Assembly (NCBI GenBank): GCA_034669505.1
Contig: JAXDNJ010000007.1
Coordinates: 62,001 to 126,000 of the forward strand
Length of the DNA stretch: 64,000 nt
Direction of reading: 5' to 3'
Origin: JAFASC01 sp034669505
GTDB lineage: Bacteria > Pseudomonadota > Alphaproteobacteria > Rhizobiales > Beijerinckiaceae
Part shown: piece by piece, positions 25,623 through 33,327 of the stretch
Position numbering within the stretch: position 1 is the first letter of the stretch
How the letters are laid out: each line of letters opens with the position of its first letter
The notes under the pieces: model-generated
Databases searched by the model: none
The model's input: the letters and a program-made list of their open reading frames with translations, nothing else
What the model was told of the DNA's origin: nothing
Made by a program: the position numbers and the translations under genes

Positions 25623-27050
25623 CTAACGCTCCGCGCCCGCAAAAGCGATGCGCACCATGTTCGTCGCGCCCGGCGTGCCGAACGGAACGCCGGCGACGAT
25701 GATCACGCGGTCGCCTTCATGCGAGAAGCCCTCGCGATTCGAGAACTTGCAGGCGCGTTTCGCCATGTCGTCGATATCGTCTGCGTCTTTGGTCACCACC
25801 GCATGCACGCCCCACACAAGCGCCAGACGTCGCGCGGTGCTGCGGTTCGGCGTCAGCGCCAGTATCGGCGGCTCGGGCCGCTCGCGCGCAATGCGAAAGG
25901 CGGTTGAGCCCGAGGCAGTCCATGCGCACACCGCTTTCAATTCCAGCATCTCGGCGACATCGCGCGCGGCCATTGCGATCGCGTCCGCGCCGGTCGGATC
26001 GGGCGCGGCGGCGCGCTGCGCCTCGATCACCGCGCGGTAGACCGCATCCTTCTCCACTTCTTCTGCGATGCGGTTCATCGTGGCGACCGCCTCGACGGGG
26101 AACTGACCCGACGCGCTTTCCGCCGACAGCATCACCGCATCGGCGCCTTCGAACACCGCGGTCGCGACGTCCGACACTTCGGCGCGCGTCGGCACCGGCG
26201 AGGAGATCATCGATTCGAGCATCTGCGTCGCGACGACGACCGGCTTGCCGAACCGGCGCCCCAGACGCGTCATCCGCTTCTGCAATCCGGGCACGCGCTC
26301 GAGCGGCATTTCGACGCCGAGATCGCCGCGCGCGACCATCAATGCGTCTGACATTTCCATGATCTCGTCGAGGCGGTTGATCGCCTGCGGTTTTTCGATT
26401 TTGGCCATGACCAGCGCGCGGCCGCGCGCGAATTTCTTCACCTCCGCGATGTCGTCCGGCCGCTGCACGAACGACACGGCAACCCAGTCGACGCCTTCGT
26501 TCAATCCGGCGTCGAGATCGGAGCGGTCCTTCTCGGTCATCGACGAGACCGGGATCTCGGTATCGGGCAGGCTGACGCCCTTGCGATTGGAGATCTTTCC
26601 CGGAACATCGACGATCGCCTTCGCTTTCTCGCGCGAGGCTTCGACGATGTGCAGACGCACCTTGCCGTCATCGACGAGAACGGTATTGCCGGGATGCAGT
26701 GCTTGCAGGATTTCGGGATGCGGCAGGCGCACGCGCTCAGCGTTTCCGGGCGTCGGATCAAGGTCGAGCGTGAACTCCGCGCCTTTGGTCAGATAGACGC
26801 CGCCATCGGTGAATTCACCGATCCTGAGTTTCGGGCCCTGCAAGTCGAGCAGGATGCCGATGGGGCGCCCGACCTCCTGCTCTACATCGCGGATCATCTG
26901 CACGCGCTCGCGCATCGCGTCGTGATCGGCATGGCTCATATTGATGCGGAAAATATCCGCGCCGGCGCGGAAGAGCTCGATGAGTGTCTCGCGGTCGCAG
27001 GAAGCAGGCCCGAGGGTCGCGACGATCTTGCAACGGCGCAGCCGTCTCAT
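25623..27050 (-). CDS. pyk: pyruvate kinase
   Basis: A 475-residue protein of normal length. It has the substrate-binding start KIVATLGPAS, the lid region, MVARGDLGVEMP and the MTRxGKPVVVATQMLESM signature, plus a C-terminal regulatory domain ending in PGATNMVRI. It converts phosphoenolpyruvate and ADP to pyruvate and ATP in the last step of glycolysis. The ATG at 27050 has GGAG upstream. The DUF1036 gene upstream on the same strand is a common neighbour of pyk in Rhizobiales. Confidence 0.95.
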   Translation of the reverse strand: MRRLRRCKIVATLGPASCDRETLIELFRAGADIFRINMSHADHDAMRERVQMIRDVEQEVGRPIGILLDLQGPKLRIGEFTDGGVYLTKGAEFTLDLDPTPGNAERVRLPHPEILQALHPGNTVLVDDGKVRLHIVEASREKAKAIVDVPGKISNRKGVSLPDTEIPVSSMTEKDRSDLDAGLNEGVDWVAVSFVQRPDDIAEVKKFARGRALVMAKIEKPQAINRLDEIMEMSDALMVARGDLGVEMPLERVPGLQKRMTRLGRRFGKPVVVATQMLESMISSPVPTRAEVSDVATAVFEGADAVMLSAESASGQFPVEAVATMNRIAEEVEKDAVYRAVIEAQRAAAPDPTGADAIAMAARDVAEMLELKAVCAWTASGSTAFRIARERPEPPILALTPNRSTARRLALVWGVHAVVTKDADDIDDMAKRACKFSNREGFSHEGDRVIIVAGVPFGTPGATNMVRIAFAGAER

Positions 27051-27074
27051 GCTTTCGCTCCGGGGTGGTGAGGT

Positions 27075-27506
27075 CTAGGGATTTCGGGCCTGACCCGTAT
27101 CCGTCAACTGCACCGTCCAGTTCTTGGCGTCCTTGCCGGTGTCGATCTCGAAGAAGCCGGTACGATCGAAGCCGCGCACGAAACAATCTTCGCGGCCATC
27201 GATGTGGAACTCGCGGTCGCGCGTGCACATGAAGGCTTTGCCCTTCCACTCGCCGCCGCGCTCGTCCATGGCGTAGACGTAGTAGTACTGCGCCGCCAAA
27301 GGCCCGCGCAGCAAAGTTTCGCACGCGCTGGGCTTCAAATTCCACCAGCCTTCGCTGACCCAGCGCTGACCATCGGTGTAGGCGAGCGACACGCTGGTGC
27401 GGGCATTGGTGTTGTTGCAGAGCCGGAAATCGGCATGCGCGGTTGTGGTGACGCCGGCCGAGAGAAGCGCGGAGAGGAAAAGCGTTGGCAGGACGTGGCG
27501 GCGCAT
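27075..27506 (-). CDS. DUF1036 periplasmic protein
   Basis: A 143-residue protein with a clear signal peptide (about residues 1-25, cleavage after AHA) and the DUF1036 pattern: FRLCNNT near the start, WWNLxPxxC, YYYVYA and FEIDTG. Four to five cysteines in the mature part could form disulfides, and many aromatic residues indicate a beta sandwich. Function unknown. It lies 24 bases upstream of pyk on the same strand and is probably co-transcribed. Confidence 0.85.
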   Translation of the reverse strand: MRRHVLPTLFLSALLSAGVTTTAHADFRLCNNTNARTSVSLAYTDGQRWVSEGWWNLKPSACETLLRGPLAAQYYYVYAMDERGGEWKGKAFMCTRDREFHIDGREDCFVRGFDRTGFFEIDTGKDAKNWTVQLTDTGQARNP

Positions 27507-27660
27507 CGATTCTCGGGCTTCAGGAGCTACGCACGAAGAAGCGCTCTCATGGCGGGAGAATGACGCCGCGGCAATAGAGGCACCACGCAGAAATGATTTC
27601 GCCGCCGTTCCGGGAGGAGCGGCGGCGCAAAAATGGCGGACTGCTCAGCCGAAGCGGCGA

Positions 27661-27939
27661 TCAGGGCCCGGTGTAACGATTGAACAGGAACTTGCCGTGG
27701 CTCGCCTCGAACGGCAGCTGATTGAAGTAGACCTGCTGCGCGACGTAACGGTGCTCCGTCATCGGCTGAACGACCGGTCCGGGATCGAGCCAGGAGCGGC
27801 GCGTGACAGTCAGCGGCCGCTCGCCGGTGATGATGTAGCCACGGCGGTAGCGGTCCTGCGCCTCGGCGCCGCCGACAATGGTGAGAAAGGCGGCGGCGGT
27901 CGCGGCGGCGGTAAGGGCAAGCGGGACGATGCGGCGCAT
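27661..27939 (-). CDS. small secreted protein
   Basis: The ATG at 27939 gives 92 residues with a signal peptide (MRRIVPLALTAAA..., cleavage near GGAEA). The Arg/Tyr/Pro-rich mature part has motif RRGYIITGERP. The frame is open upstream to 28254, but that part reads as Arg/Ala noise. No family recognised; the composition suggests a periplasmic or envelope protein. A GC-rich inverted repeat about 40 bases past the stop (27601-27628) may be a terminator. Confidence 0.65.
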   Translation of the reverse strand: MRRIVPLALTAAATAAAFLTIVGGAEAQDRYRRGYIITGERPLTVTRRSWLDPGPVVQPMTEHRYVAQQVYFNQLPFEASHGKFLFNRYTGP

Positions 27940-28064
27940 GGCGGGTTCCCTTGGTGAGCTCGACCATAGGGCCGGGCGGAAGCGACAGTCTCGGCTTCTT
28001 TCGTAAACAACCGCTACAGCTACGCTTGGTTCCCGAAATTCCGCGCGCGTGGCAATTTCGACTC

Positions 28065-28301
28065 TCAAGCGCGACGGATGCGAAAGACGTGCAGGCCTTC
28101 CGTCGTCTCCTGCCCCTCGAGCAGATCGCCGGTTTCCCGCAGCAGATTGGGGATGTCTATTGTCGACAAAGGGTCGGTACACTCGACAATGAAGCGCTGA
28201 CCCGCAGTCGCCTGCCTCAGCGCCTTCCGCGTTCGCAACGCGGGCAGCGGGCATTTGAGGCCGCGTAAATCCAGCCGGACCGGGGTGGCATCGTCACTCA
28301 T
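28065..28301 (-). CDS. TusA-family sulfur carrier
   Basis: ATG at 28301 (78 residues) or 28322 (85 residues). The TusA/SirA signature is clear: LDLRGLKCPLPALRTRKAL, with the persulfide-carrying Cys followed by Pro-Leu-Pro, and a C-terminal beta strand. Such proteins pass sulfur in the cytosol to tRNA thiolation, the molybdenum cofactor or formate dehydrogenase maturation. It is divergent from a molybdenum-cofactor gene cluster with 60 bases between starts, so a role in molybdoenzyme sulfuration is inferred. Confidence 0.85.
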   Translation of the reverse strand: MSDDATPVRLDLRGLKCPLPALRTRKALRQATAGQRFIVECTDPLSTIDIPNLLRETGDLLEGQETTEGLHVFRIRRA

Positions 28302-28361
28302 TATGGTCTCTTGTGTCGCCAATAGAGCGGCAAGCAGAACTCGAAAGCAGGATATCCAATC

Positions 28362-29453
28362 GTGAGGCTCGTCCCGCTTGTTGAGGCCCGGGCAGCCTTC
28401 TTAGCGAAGATTGAGCCGGTCGCCAGCGGGGCCATAGCGACCGCGAAAGCCGGCGGTCTCGTCCTTGCCGAAGATGTCGTGGCCCCGGCCAACTTTCCGC
28501 CTTATGCGTTGGCGCTCGAGCGCGGCTACGCGATCGCCGCGCGGGCAACGGTCGGCGCCTCCTCGTATGTGCCCTCGCTGCTGCCGAAGATGCCGCCTCT
28601 CGTGGAAGCGGGCGAGGCGCTTCCCCCCGGCAGCGACACCATCCTCGATCCCGAGGATCTGCGCGAGGCAGCCGGCGGCGCGGAGGTCGTCGCGCTCGTC
28701 CCTCCCGGCCGCCACGTGCGTACGGCTGGCGGCGATATCGGGGCGGGCCGGGTGATCGTTTCCGCCGGCGCGCGCCTTAAAGGTGTTCAGGTCGCGGTGC
28801 TGCGCGCGGCCGGGTTCACCGAGGTGTTGGTCCGCGTGCCGGGCGTCGTCGTGGTCGGACCGCAAGGCTCCTGCGCCTCCGCGGCGCTGGTCATGGATTG
28901 GACGGCGCGGGCGGGGGCTGACGTCCATCTCGCCTATGTCCCGCAAGCCCGCTTGGCCGGCGCGCTGCGCTCGGCGGCAGGTGCCGACCTCGTGCTGGTC
29001 GCCGGGTGGAGCGGGGCGGCTTTTCAGGCCGCGCTCGGTGCCCTGACCGAATCCGGCCGTATCGTCGCACGCGATCTTGCCGTGGCGCCGGGTTCCGCGA
29101 CGGCGTGCGGCTTCATCGATCCGGCGGGCCGCTCGGCGCCCGCAGTGCTTCTCCCGGGCCGCCTGGAAGAGACGCTCGCCGCCTGGCTATTGATTGCGCG
29201 GCCCTGCCTCGACCGCCTCACCGGATATAGCGGCCCGCGCCCCTCCGCCGCCCTTCCGCTCGCCCGCAAAATCGCCTCGGCGCCAGGCATGGCCGATCTG
29301 GCGCTGCTCAAACGCGAGGCCGATAGGTGGAAACCGCTTGCGGCGGGGGATATCTCTTGGGCAGCAATCGCTGAATCCGACGCTTGGCTCGCAATTCCCG
29401 CCGAAAGCGAGGGATTTGCGTCAGGCGAGATCGTCGAAGCCGAGTTTCTATGA
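28362..29453 (+). CDS. degenerate MoeA-like protein
   Basis: A 363-residue protein with the length and order of MoeA. It has an N-terminal ARAAFLAKIEP...LAEDVVAP segment, a beta domain and a mogA-like core. The key motifs of the active core have changed: the usual FSTGDEL is replaced by VGPQGS, SGGxSxGxxD by AGWSGAAFQAA, and LPGNPVA by LPGRLEE. Catalysis as molybdenum insertase is therefore unlikely, and a regulatory or scaffold role is inferred. It starts the molybdenum cluster, 13 bases before the next gene. Confidence 0.65.
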   Translation: MRLVPLVEARAAFLAKIEPVASGAIATAKAGGLVLAEDVVAPANFPPYALALERGYAIAARATVGASSYVPSLLPKMPPLVEAGEALPPGSDTILDPEDLREAAGGAEVVALVPPGRHVRTAGGDIGAGRVIVSAGARLKGVQVAVLRAAGFTEVLVRVPGVVVVGPQGSCASAALVMDWTARAGADVHLAYVPQARLAGALRSAAGADLVLVAGWSGAAFQAALGALTESGRIVARDLAVAPGSATACGFIDPAGRSAPAVLLPGRLEETLAAWLLIARPCLDRLTGYSGPRPSAALPLARKIASAPGMADLALLKREADRWKPLAAGDISWAAIAESDAWLAIPAESEGFASGEIVEAEFL

Positions 29454-29466
29454 CCGAGAATCTGCG

Positions 29467-31422
29467 ATGAACGACATGCGAACGGCCCGCGATGCGTCGC
29501 GGGAACAGGCGCAGTTCCTGCGCGTGCTATCGCGCGACGAAGCGATGGCGCGCTTTACGCAGGCGCTCGATCCGAGGCCGCTCGGCATCGAAGAGGCGAC
29601 GCTTGCCGCCGCGCTCGGCCGCGTCGTCGCCGATCACGTTTCAGCCCCCGTCGATGTGCCGCCCTTCGATCGCTCCAATGTCGACGGATTCGCACTGCGC
29701 GCCGGCGACGTCGCTGGCGCGTCGGACAACGCGCCGGTTTCTCTCGCTCTGAATGATGAGACGATTGCCTGCGGGTCGCAGCCGCGTCTCACCGTCGCTG
29801 TGGGCACGGCGACTCCGATCGCCACCGGCGGGCCGATCCCGCGCGGCGCCGATGCCGTCGTCATGATTGAGCAGACCGACATCGAGGACGATCGTCTTGC
29901 CGTGCGCCGCGCCGTCGGACCGGCGCAGAATGTGTCGTTCGCCGGCAGCGACATGGCGCTTGGCGAAGTCGTGCTGCGCAAGGGGACGCAGATCGGTTCA
30001 CGCGAAATCGCCATGCTCGCGGCGTGCGGCGTCGATCGCGTAAAAGTGTTTCGCAAGCCGCTCGTCGGCGTGTTCTCGACCGGCGACGAATTGATCCCGC
30101 CCGGCGGAAAGCTGAAACCAGCGGCCATTTACGACTCCAACGGACCGATCGTTGCTGCGAGCGTCACGGAGAATGGCGGCGAGGCGATTTCCTACGGCAT
30201 CGTCAGCGATGATGCCGAGGCGATCGAATCCACGCTGCGCAAGGCGCTCGCCGAATGCGATATGGTCGTTCTCTCCGGCGGCACATCGAAAGGCGCCGGC
30301 GATCTCACCGCCGACATCGTCGCGCGGCTCGGGAAGCCCGGCATCGTCGCACATGGCGTCGCGCTAAAACCCGGCAAGCCGCTCTGCCTCGCCGTTGTTG
30401 ACGGCAAAGCAATCGTCGTGCTGCCGGGATTTCCGACGTCGGCGATGTTCACATTCCATGACTTCATCGTGCCGGTGCTGCGCCGCATGAGCGGTTTGCC
30501 GGCACGTGACGAGTCGATTGTCGAGGCGCAAACCGCGGTGGCGATCCCTTCCGATTTCGGCCGGACCGAATTCGCGATGGTGGCGCTGAGTGAAGACGCA
30601 AGCGGGCTCAAAGCCTTTCCGCTCGCGAAGGGCTCAGGCGCGGTGACGAGCTTTGCGCAGGCCGACGGTTTTCTCACGATCGAAGCGCTTGCCGACCGGC
30701 TGCCGGAGGGTACGCGCACGCCCGTGACGCTCTTGTCGCGCGATGCGCGGCCACCCGATCTGACGATCATGGGCAGCCATTGCACGGGGCTTGAGCCGGT
30801 ACTGAGTCTGCTCTCCGAAAAAGGCATCCGCTCGCGCATCGTCGCTATCGGATCGCTTGGCGGACTGCACGCGGCGCGGCGCGGCGAATGCGATATCGCG
30901 CCGGCGCATCTCTTCGACGCGAAGAGCGGCACGTATAACGCCGCGTTTCTCGACGAGAGCCTTACGCTTGTCCAAGGCTGGCAGCGCATGCAGGGTATCG
31001 TCTTCAACAAAGGCGACCTGCGCTTCGAGAAACGCAGCATTGAGGCTGCCATCGCGGCCGCGCTTGCCGATGCCGATTACCACATGGTCAATCGCAACCA
31101 GGGCTCCGGCACGCGCATGCTTATCGACGGTTTGCTCAAAGGCGCCGAGCCTTCGGGTTATTGGAATCAGCCGCGTTCGCACAATGCGGTTGCCGCCGCG
31201 GTCGCGCAGGGTCGCGCCGATTGGGGCGTGGCTATCTCCTCCGTTGCGGAAGCGTATGGTCTCAGCTTTATCCCGCTGACGGAAGAGCATTTCGATTTCA
31301 TCATCCCGAGAGCGCGGCGCGAACGCCCGGCTGTCGTTGCATTCATTGAAGCGTGCCAAAGCGCCGACGTGCAAAGCGCGCAAAGCAGCATGGGCTTCAC
31401 GCCCGCGACAAAGGCGCATTGA
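29467..31422 (+). CDS. MoeA fused to a periplasmic-binding-protein-like domain
   Basis: The start is the ATG at 29467 (651 residues). Residues 1 to about 420 are a full MoeA with FDRSNVDGFAL, FSTGDELIPPGG, SGGTSKGAGDLT and LPGFPTSAMF. The rest is a PBP-like domain with NRNQGSGTR and WGVAISS, as in fusions of MoeA with a LysR/ModA-type sensor-like domain. MoeA inserts molybdenum into molybdopterin; the C-terminal domain may bind molybdate or a related ligand. It overlaps mobB by one base. Confidence 0.88.
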   Translation: MNDMRTARDASREQAQFLRVLSRDEAMARFTQALDPRPLGIEEATLAAALGRVVADHVSAPVDVPPFDRSNVDGFALRAGDVAGASDNAPVSLALNDETIACGSQPRLTVAVGTATPIATGGPIPRGADAVVMIEQTDIEDDRLAVRRAVGPAQNVSFAGSDMALGEVVLRKGTQIGSREIAMLAACGVDRVKVFRKPLVGVFSTGDELIPPGGKLKPAAIYDSNGPIVAASVTENGGEAISYGIVSDDAEAIESTLRKALAECDMVVLSGGTSKGAGDLTADIVARLGKPGIVAHGVALKPGKPLCLAVVDGKAIVVLPGFPTSAMFTFHDFIVPVLRRMSGLPARDESIVEAQTAVAIPSDFGRTEFAMVALSEDASGLKAFPLAKGSGAVTSFAQADGFLTIEALADRLPEGTRTPVTLLSRDARPPDLTIMGSHCTGLEPVLSLLSEKGIRSRIVAIGSLGGLHAARRGECDIAPAHLFDAKSGTYNAAFLDESLTLVQGWQRMQGIVFNKGDLRFEKRSIEAAIAAALADADYHMVNRNQGSGTRMLIDGLLKGAEPSGYWNQPRSHNAVAAAVAQGRADWGVAISSVAEAYGLSFIPLTEEHFDFIIPRARRERPAVVAFIEACQSADVQSAQSSMGFTPATKAH

Positions 31423-32054
31423 TGCGCGTCATCGGCTTTGCCGGCTGGAGTGGCTCGGGCAAGACGACGTTGATCGTTAAACTCATTCCGGCGCTGATCG
31501 CGCGCGGCATTTCGGTTTCGACATTGAAACACGCCCATCATTCGCTTGAGATCGACAAGCCCGGCAAAGACTCTTACTTGCATCGCGAGGCCGGCGCTCG
31601 CGAAGTGCTGGTGGCCTCCGCCAAGCGCTGGGCGCTGATGCACGAACTGCGTGAGAAAGACGAGCCGAGCCTCGCTGATTTGCTGCCGCGATTGAGCGAG
31701 GTCGATCTCGTGATCGTCGAGGGATTTAAACGCGAAGCACATGTTAAAGTCGAGGTGCATCGCAAGGAAATAGGCAAGCCGTTTCTGTTTCCGGGGGATC
31801 TTAACATCGTTGCGGTAGTAAGCGACGTCCCTCCCGCATTCCCGGACGCGCGCAGCGCGATCCGGGATCCAGAAAGCGCGGGGGCACTCCTCGACCCCGG
31901 ATCGCGTTCCGCTTCGCTCCACGCGTCCGGGGACGTGGTTGAGATGCTGCCATTTGCGTCGCTCGATGATGTCGAGGCGGTTTGCGATCTCGTCACGCGC
32001 AGTGCGGTACCGGTCGGGGACACATTGCGCCGCCTGGAAGACCAGAAGAGCTGA
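31422..32054 (+). CDS. mobB: molybdopterin-guanine dinucleotide biosynthesis protein MobB
   Basis: A 210-residue P-loop protein with Walker A GWSGSGKTT near the N-terminus, LKHAHH and IVEGFKxE. MobB binds GTP and assists MobA in forming the guanine dinucleotide form of the cofactor. The start overlaps the stop of the preceding gene (TGATG). About 30 extra residues between SDVPP and EML are encoded by a palindromic element at about 31842-31930 that stays in frame. The family normally has a short loop there. Confidence 0.9.
   Translation: MRVIGFAGWSGSGKTTLIVKLIPALIARGISVSTLKHAHHSLEIDKPGKDSYLHREAGAREVLVASAKRWALMHELREKDEPSLADLLPRLSEVDLVIVEGFKREAHVKVEVHRKEIGKPFLFPGDLNIVAVVSDVPPAFPDARSAIRDPESAGALLDPGSRSASLHASGDVVEMLPFASLDDVEAVCDLVTRSAVPVGDTLRRLEDQKS
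31842..31930. repeat. in-frame palindromic element inside mobB
   Basis: Outer arms CCGGACGCG (31842-31850) and CGCGTCCGG (31922-31930) enclose inner arms GCGATCCGGG (31857-31866) and CCCGGATCGC (31896-31905), all perfect. The total length keeps the mobB reading frame. The sequence is like Bradyrhizobium-type repetitive palindromes with CCCGGACGCG ends. Confidence 0.7.
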
Positions 32055-32063
32055 GTACCGCCC

Positions 32064-33320
32064 TTGGCCCAGCTTAGTGACGATGCCTTCGCCTTCGGGT
32101 CCGAGCTTATGCCGGTCGAGGAGGCGCGCCGCGCCATGGCTGCACGCATCAGCGCGGTTCCCGGAACAGAAAGCGTTGCGCTGGTTGAAGCCGATAGCCG
32201 CGTGCTTGCGGACCAGCTGATCGCGCCGATCGATCTGCCGAATTTCGATAATTCCGCCGTCGATGGTTACGCGGTTTGTTTCGCCTCGCTCGCCGCATCC
32301 GGTGAGACGATCATGTCGATCGCCGGGCGCGTCGCGGCCGGTCAGGCGAGCGAAGCGGCGCTGCCCGATGCGGCGGTGCGCATCTTCACCGGCGCGCCAA
32401 TGCCCGAAAATTTCGACACCGTCTTCATGCAGGAGGATTGCCGCGAGCATGACGACGGCCGCGTCGTTTTGCCTGCCGGCTTGCAAGAAGGCGCCAATCG
32501 CCGCCCGCGTGGCGAAGATATTGCGCGCGGCGAAACCGCGCTTGCGGCTGGCCGGCGCCTCGGTCCGCGCGAAATCGCGTTGGCGGCGGCGCTCGGCATC
32601 GAGCGTCTGCCGGTGCGCCGAAGGCTCAGGATTGCGGTGTTCTCGACCGGCGACGAGCTCGTTTCACCGGGCGAGAAGCTGCCGCCCGCCGGGCTCTACG
32701 ATTCAAACCGCTTCGCACTGCAGGTTCTGCTGCGCCGGCTCAAATGCGACGTTACCGATCTCGGCATCCTGCGCGACAGACGCGATGCCGTCGCCAACGC
32801 ACTCACCAATGCCGCGCGCGAACACGATGCGATCATCACCTCGGGCGGCGTCTCGACCGGCGAGGAGGACCACGTGCGCGCCGCGATGTCGGAGGCGGGC
32901 TCGCTCGCCTTCTGGCGTCTCGCGATTAAGCCGGGGCGCCCGGTCGCGATGGGGGTCGTCGGCGGTAAGCCGTTTGTCGGCCTGCCGGGCAATCCCGTCG
33001 CGGTCTTCGTCACCTTCGCTTATGTCGTGCGGCCGCTGCTCGCTGCTTTGTCGGGCGAGGCGCTCGAGCCGGCACGTGCGCTCGGCGTCACCGCCGATTT
33101 CGACTATCGCAAGAAGAAGGGCCGGCGCGAATATGTCCGCGTGTCGCTGATCGAGGACCAGTTGGCCGGGATCATCCTAGCGCGCAAATATCCCGTCGAT
33201 GGTGCGGGCGTCTTGACGTCGCTGACTGCAACCGACGGCCTCGTCGAACTCCCCGAACATGTCACGCAGGTGCGACGCGGCGACCGCGTGCAGTTCATCG
33301 ACTATCGCTTGCTGCAGTGA
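32064..33320 (+). CDS. moeA: molybdopterin molybdenumtransferase MoeA
   Basis: The start is probably TTG at 32064, giving the conserved MAQLSDDxFAFG beginning; ATG at 32109 is the alternative. The 418-residue protein has FDNSAVDGYAV, FSTGDELVSPGE, SGGVSTGEEDHV, KPGRPVAMG and LPGNPVAVF, all expected catalytic motifs. It hydrolyses adenylated molybdopterin and inserts molybdenum. Together with the two other MoeA-like genes and mobB it forms a compact operon with spacings of 13, -1 and 9 bases. Confidence 0.93.
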   Translation: MAQLSDDAFAFGSELMPVEEARRAMAARISAVPGTESVALVEADSRVLADQLIAPIDLPNFDNSAVDGYAVCFASLAASGETIMSIAGRVAAGQASEAALPDAAVRIFTGAPMPENFDTVFMQEDCREHDDGRVVLPAGLQEGANRRPRGEDIARGETALAAGRRLGPREIALAAALGIERLPVRRRLRIAVFSTGDELVSPGEKLPPAGLYDSNRFALQVLLRRLKCDVTDLGILRDRRDAVANALTNAAREHDAIITSGGVSTGEEDHVRAAMSEAGSLAFWRLAIKPGRPVAMGVVGGKPFVGLPGNPVAVFVTFAYVVRPLLAALSGEALEPARALGVTADFDYRKKKGRREYVRVSLIEDQLAGIILARKYPVDGAGVLTSLTATDGLVELPEHVTQVRRGDRVQFIDYRLLQ

Positions 33321-33327
33321 GGCGCGT

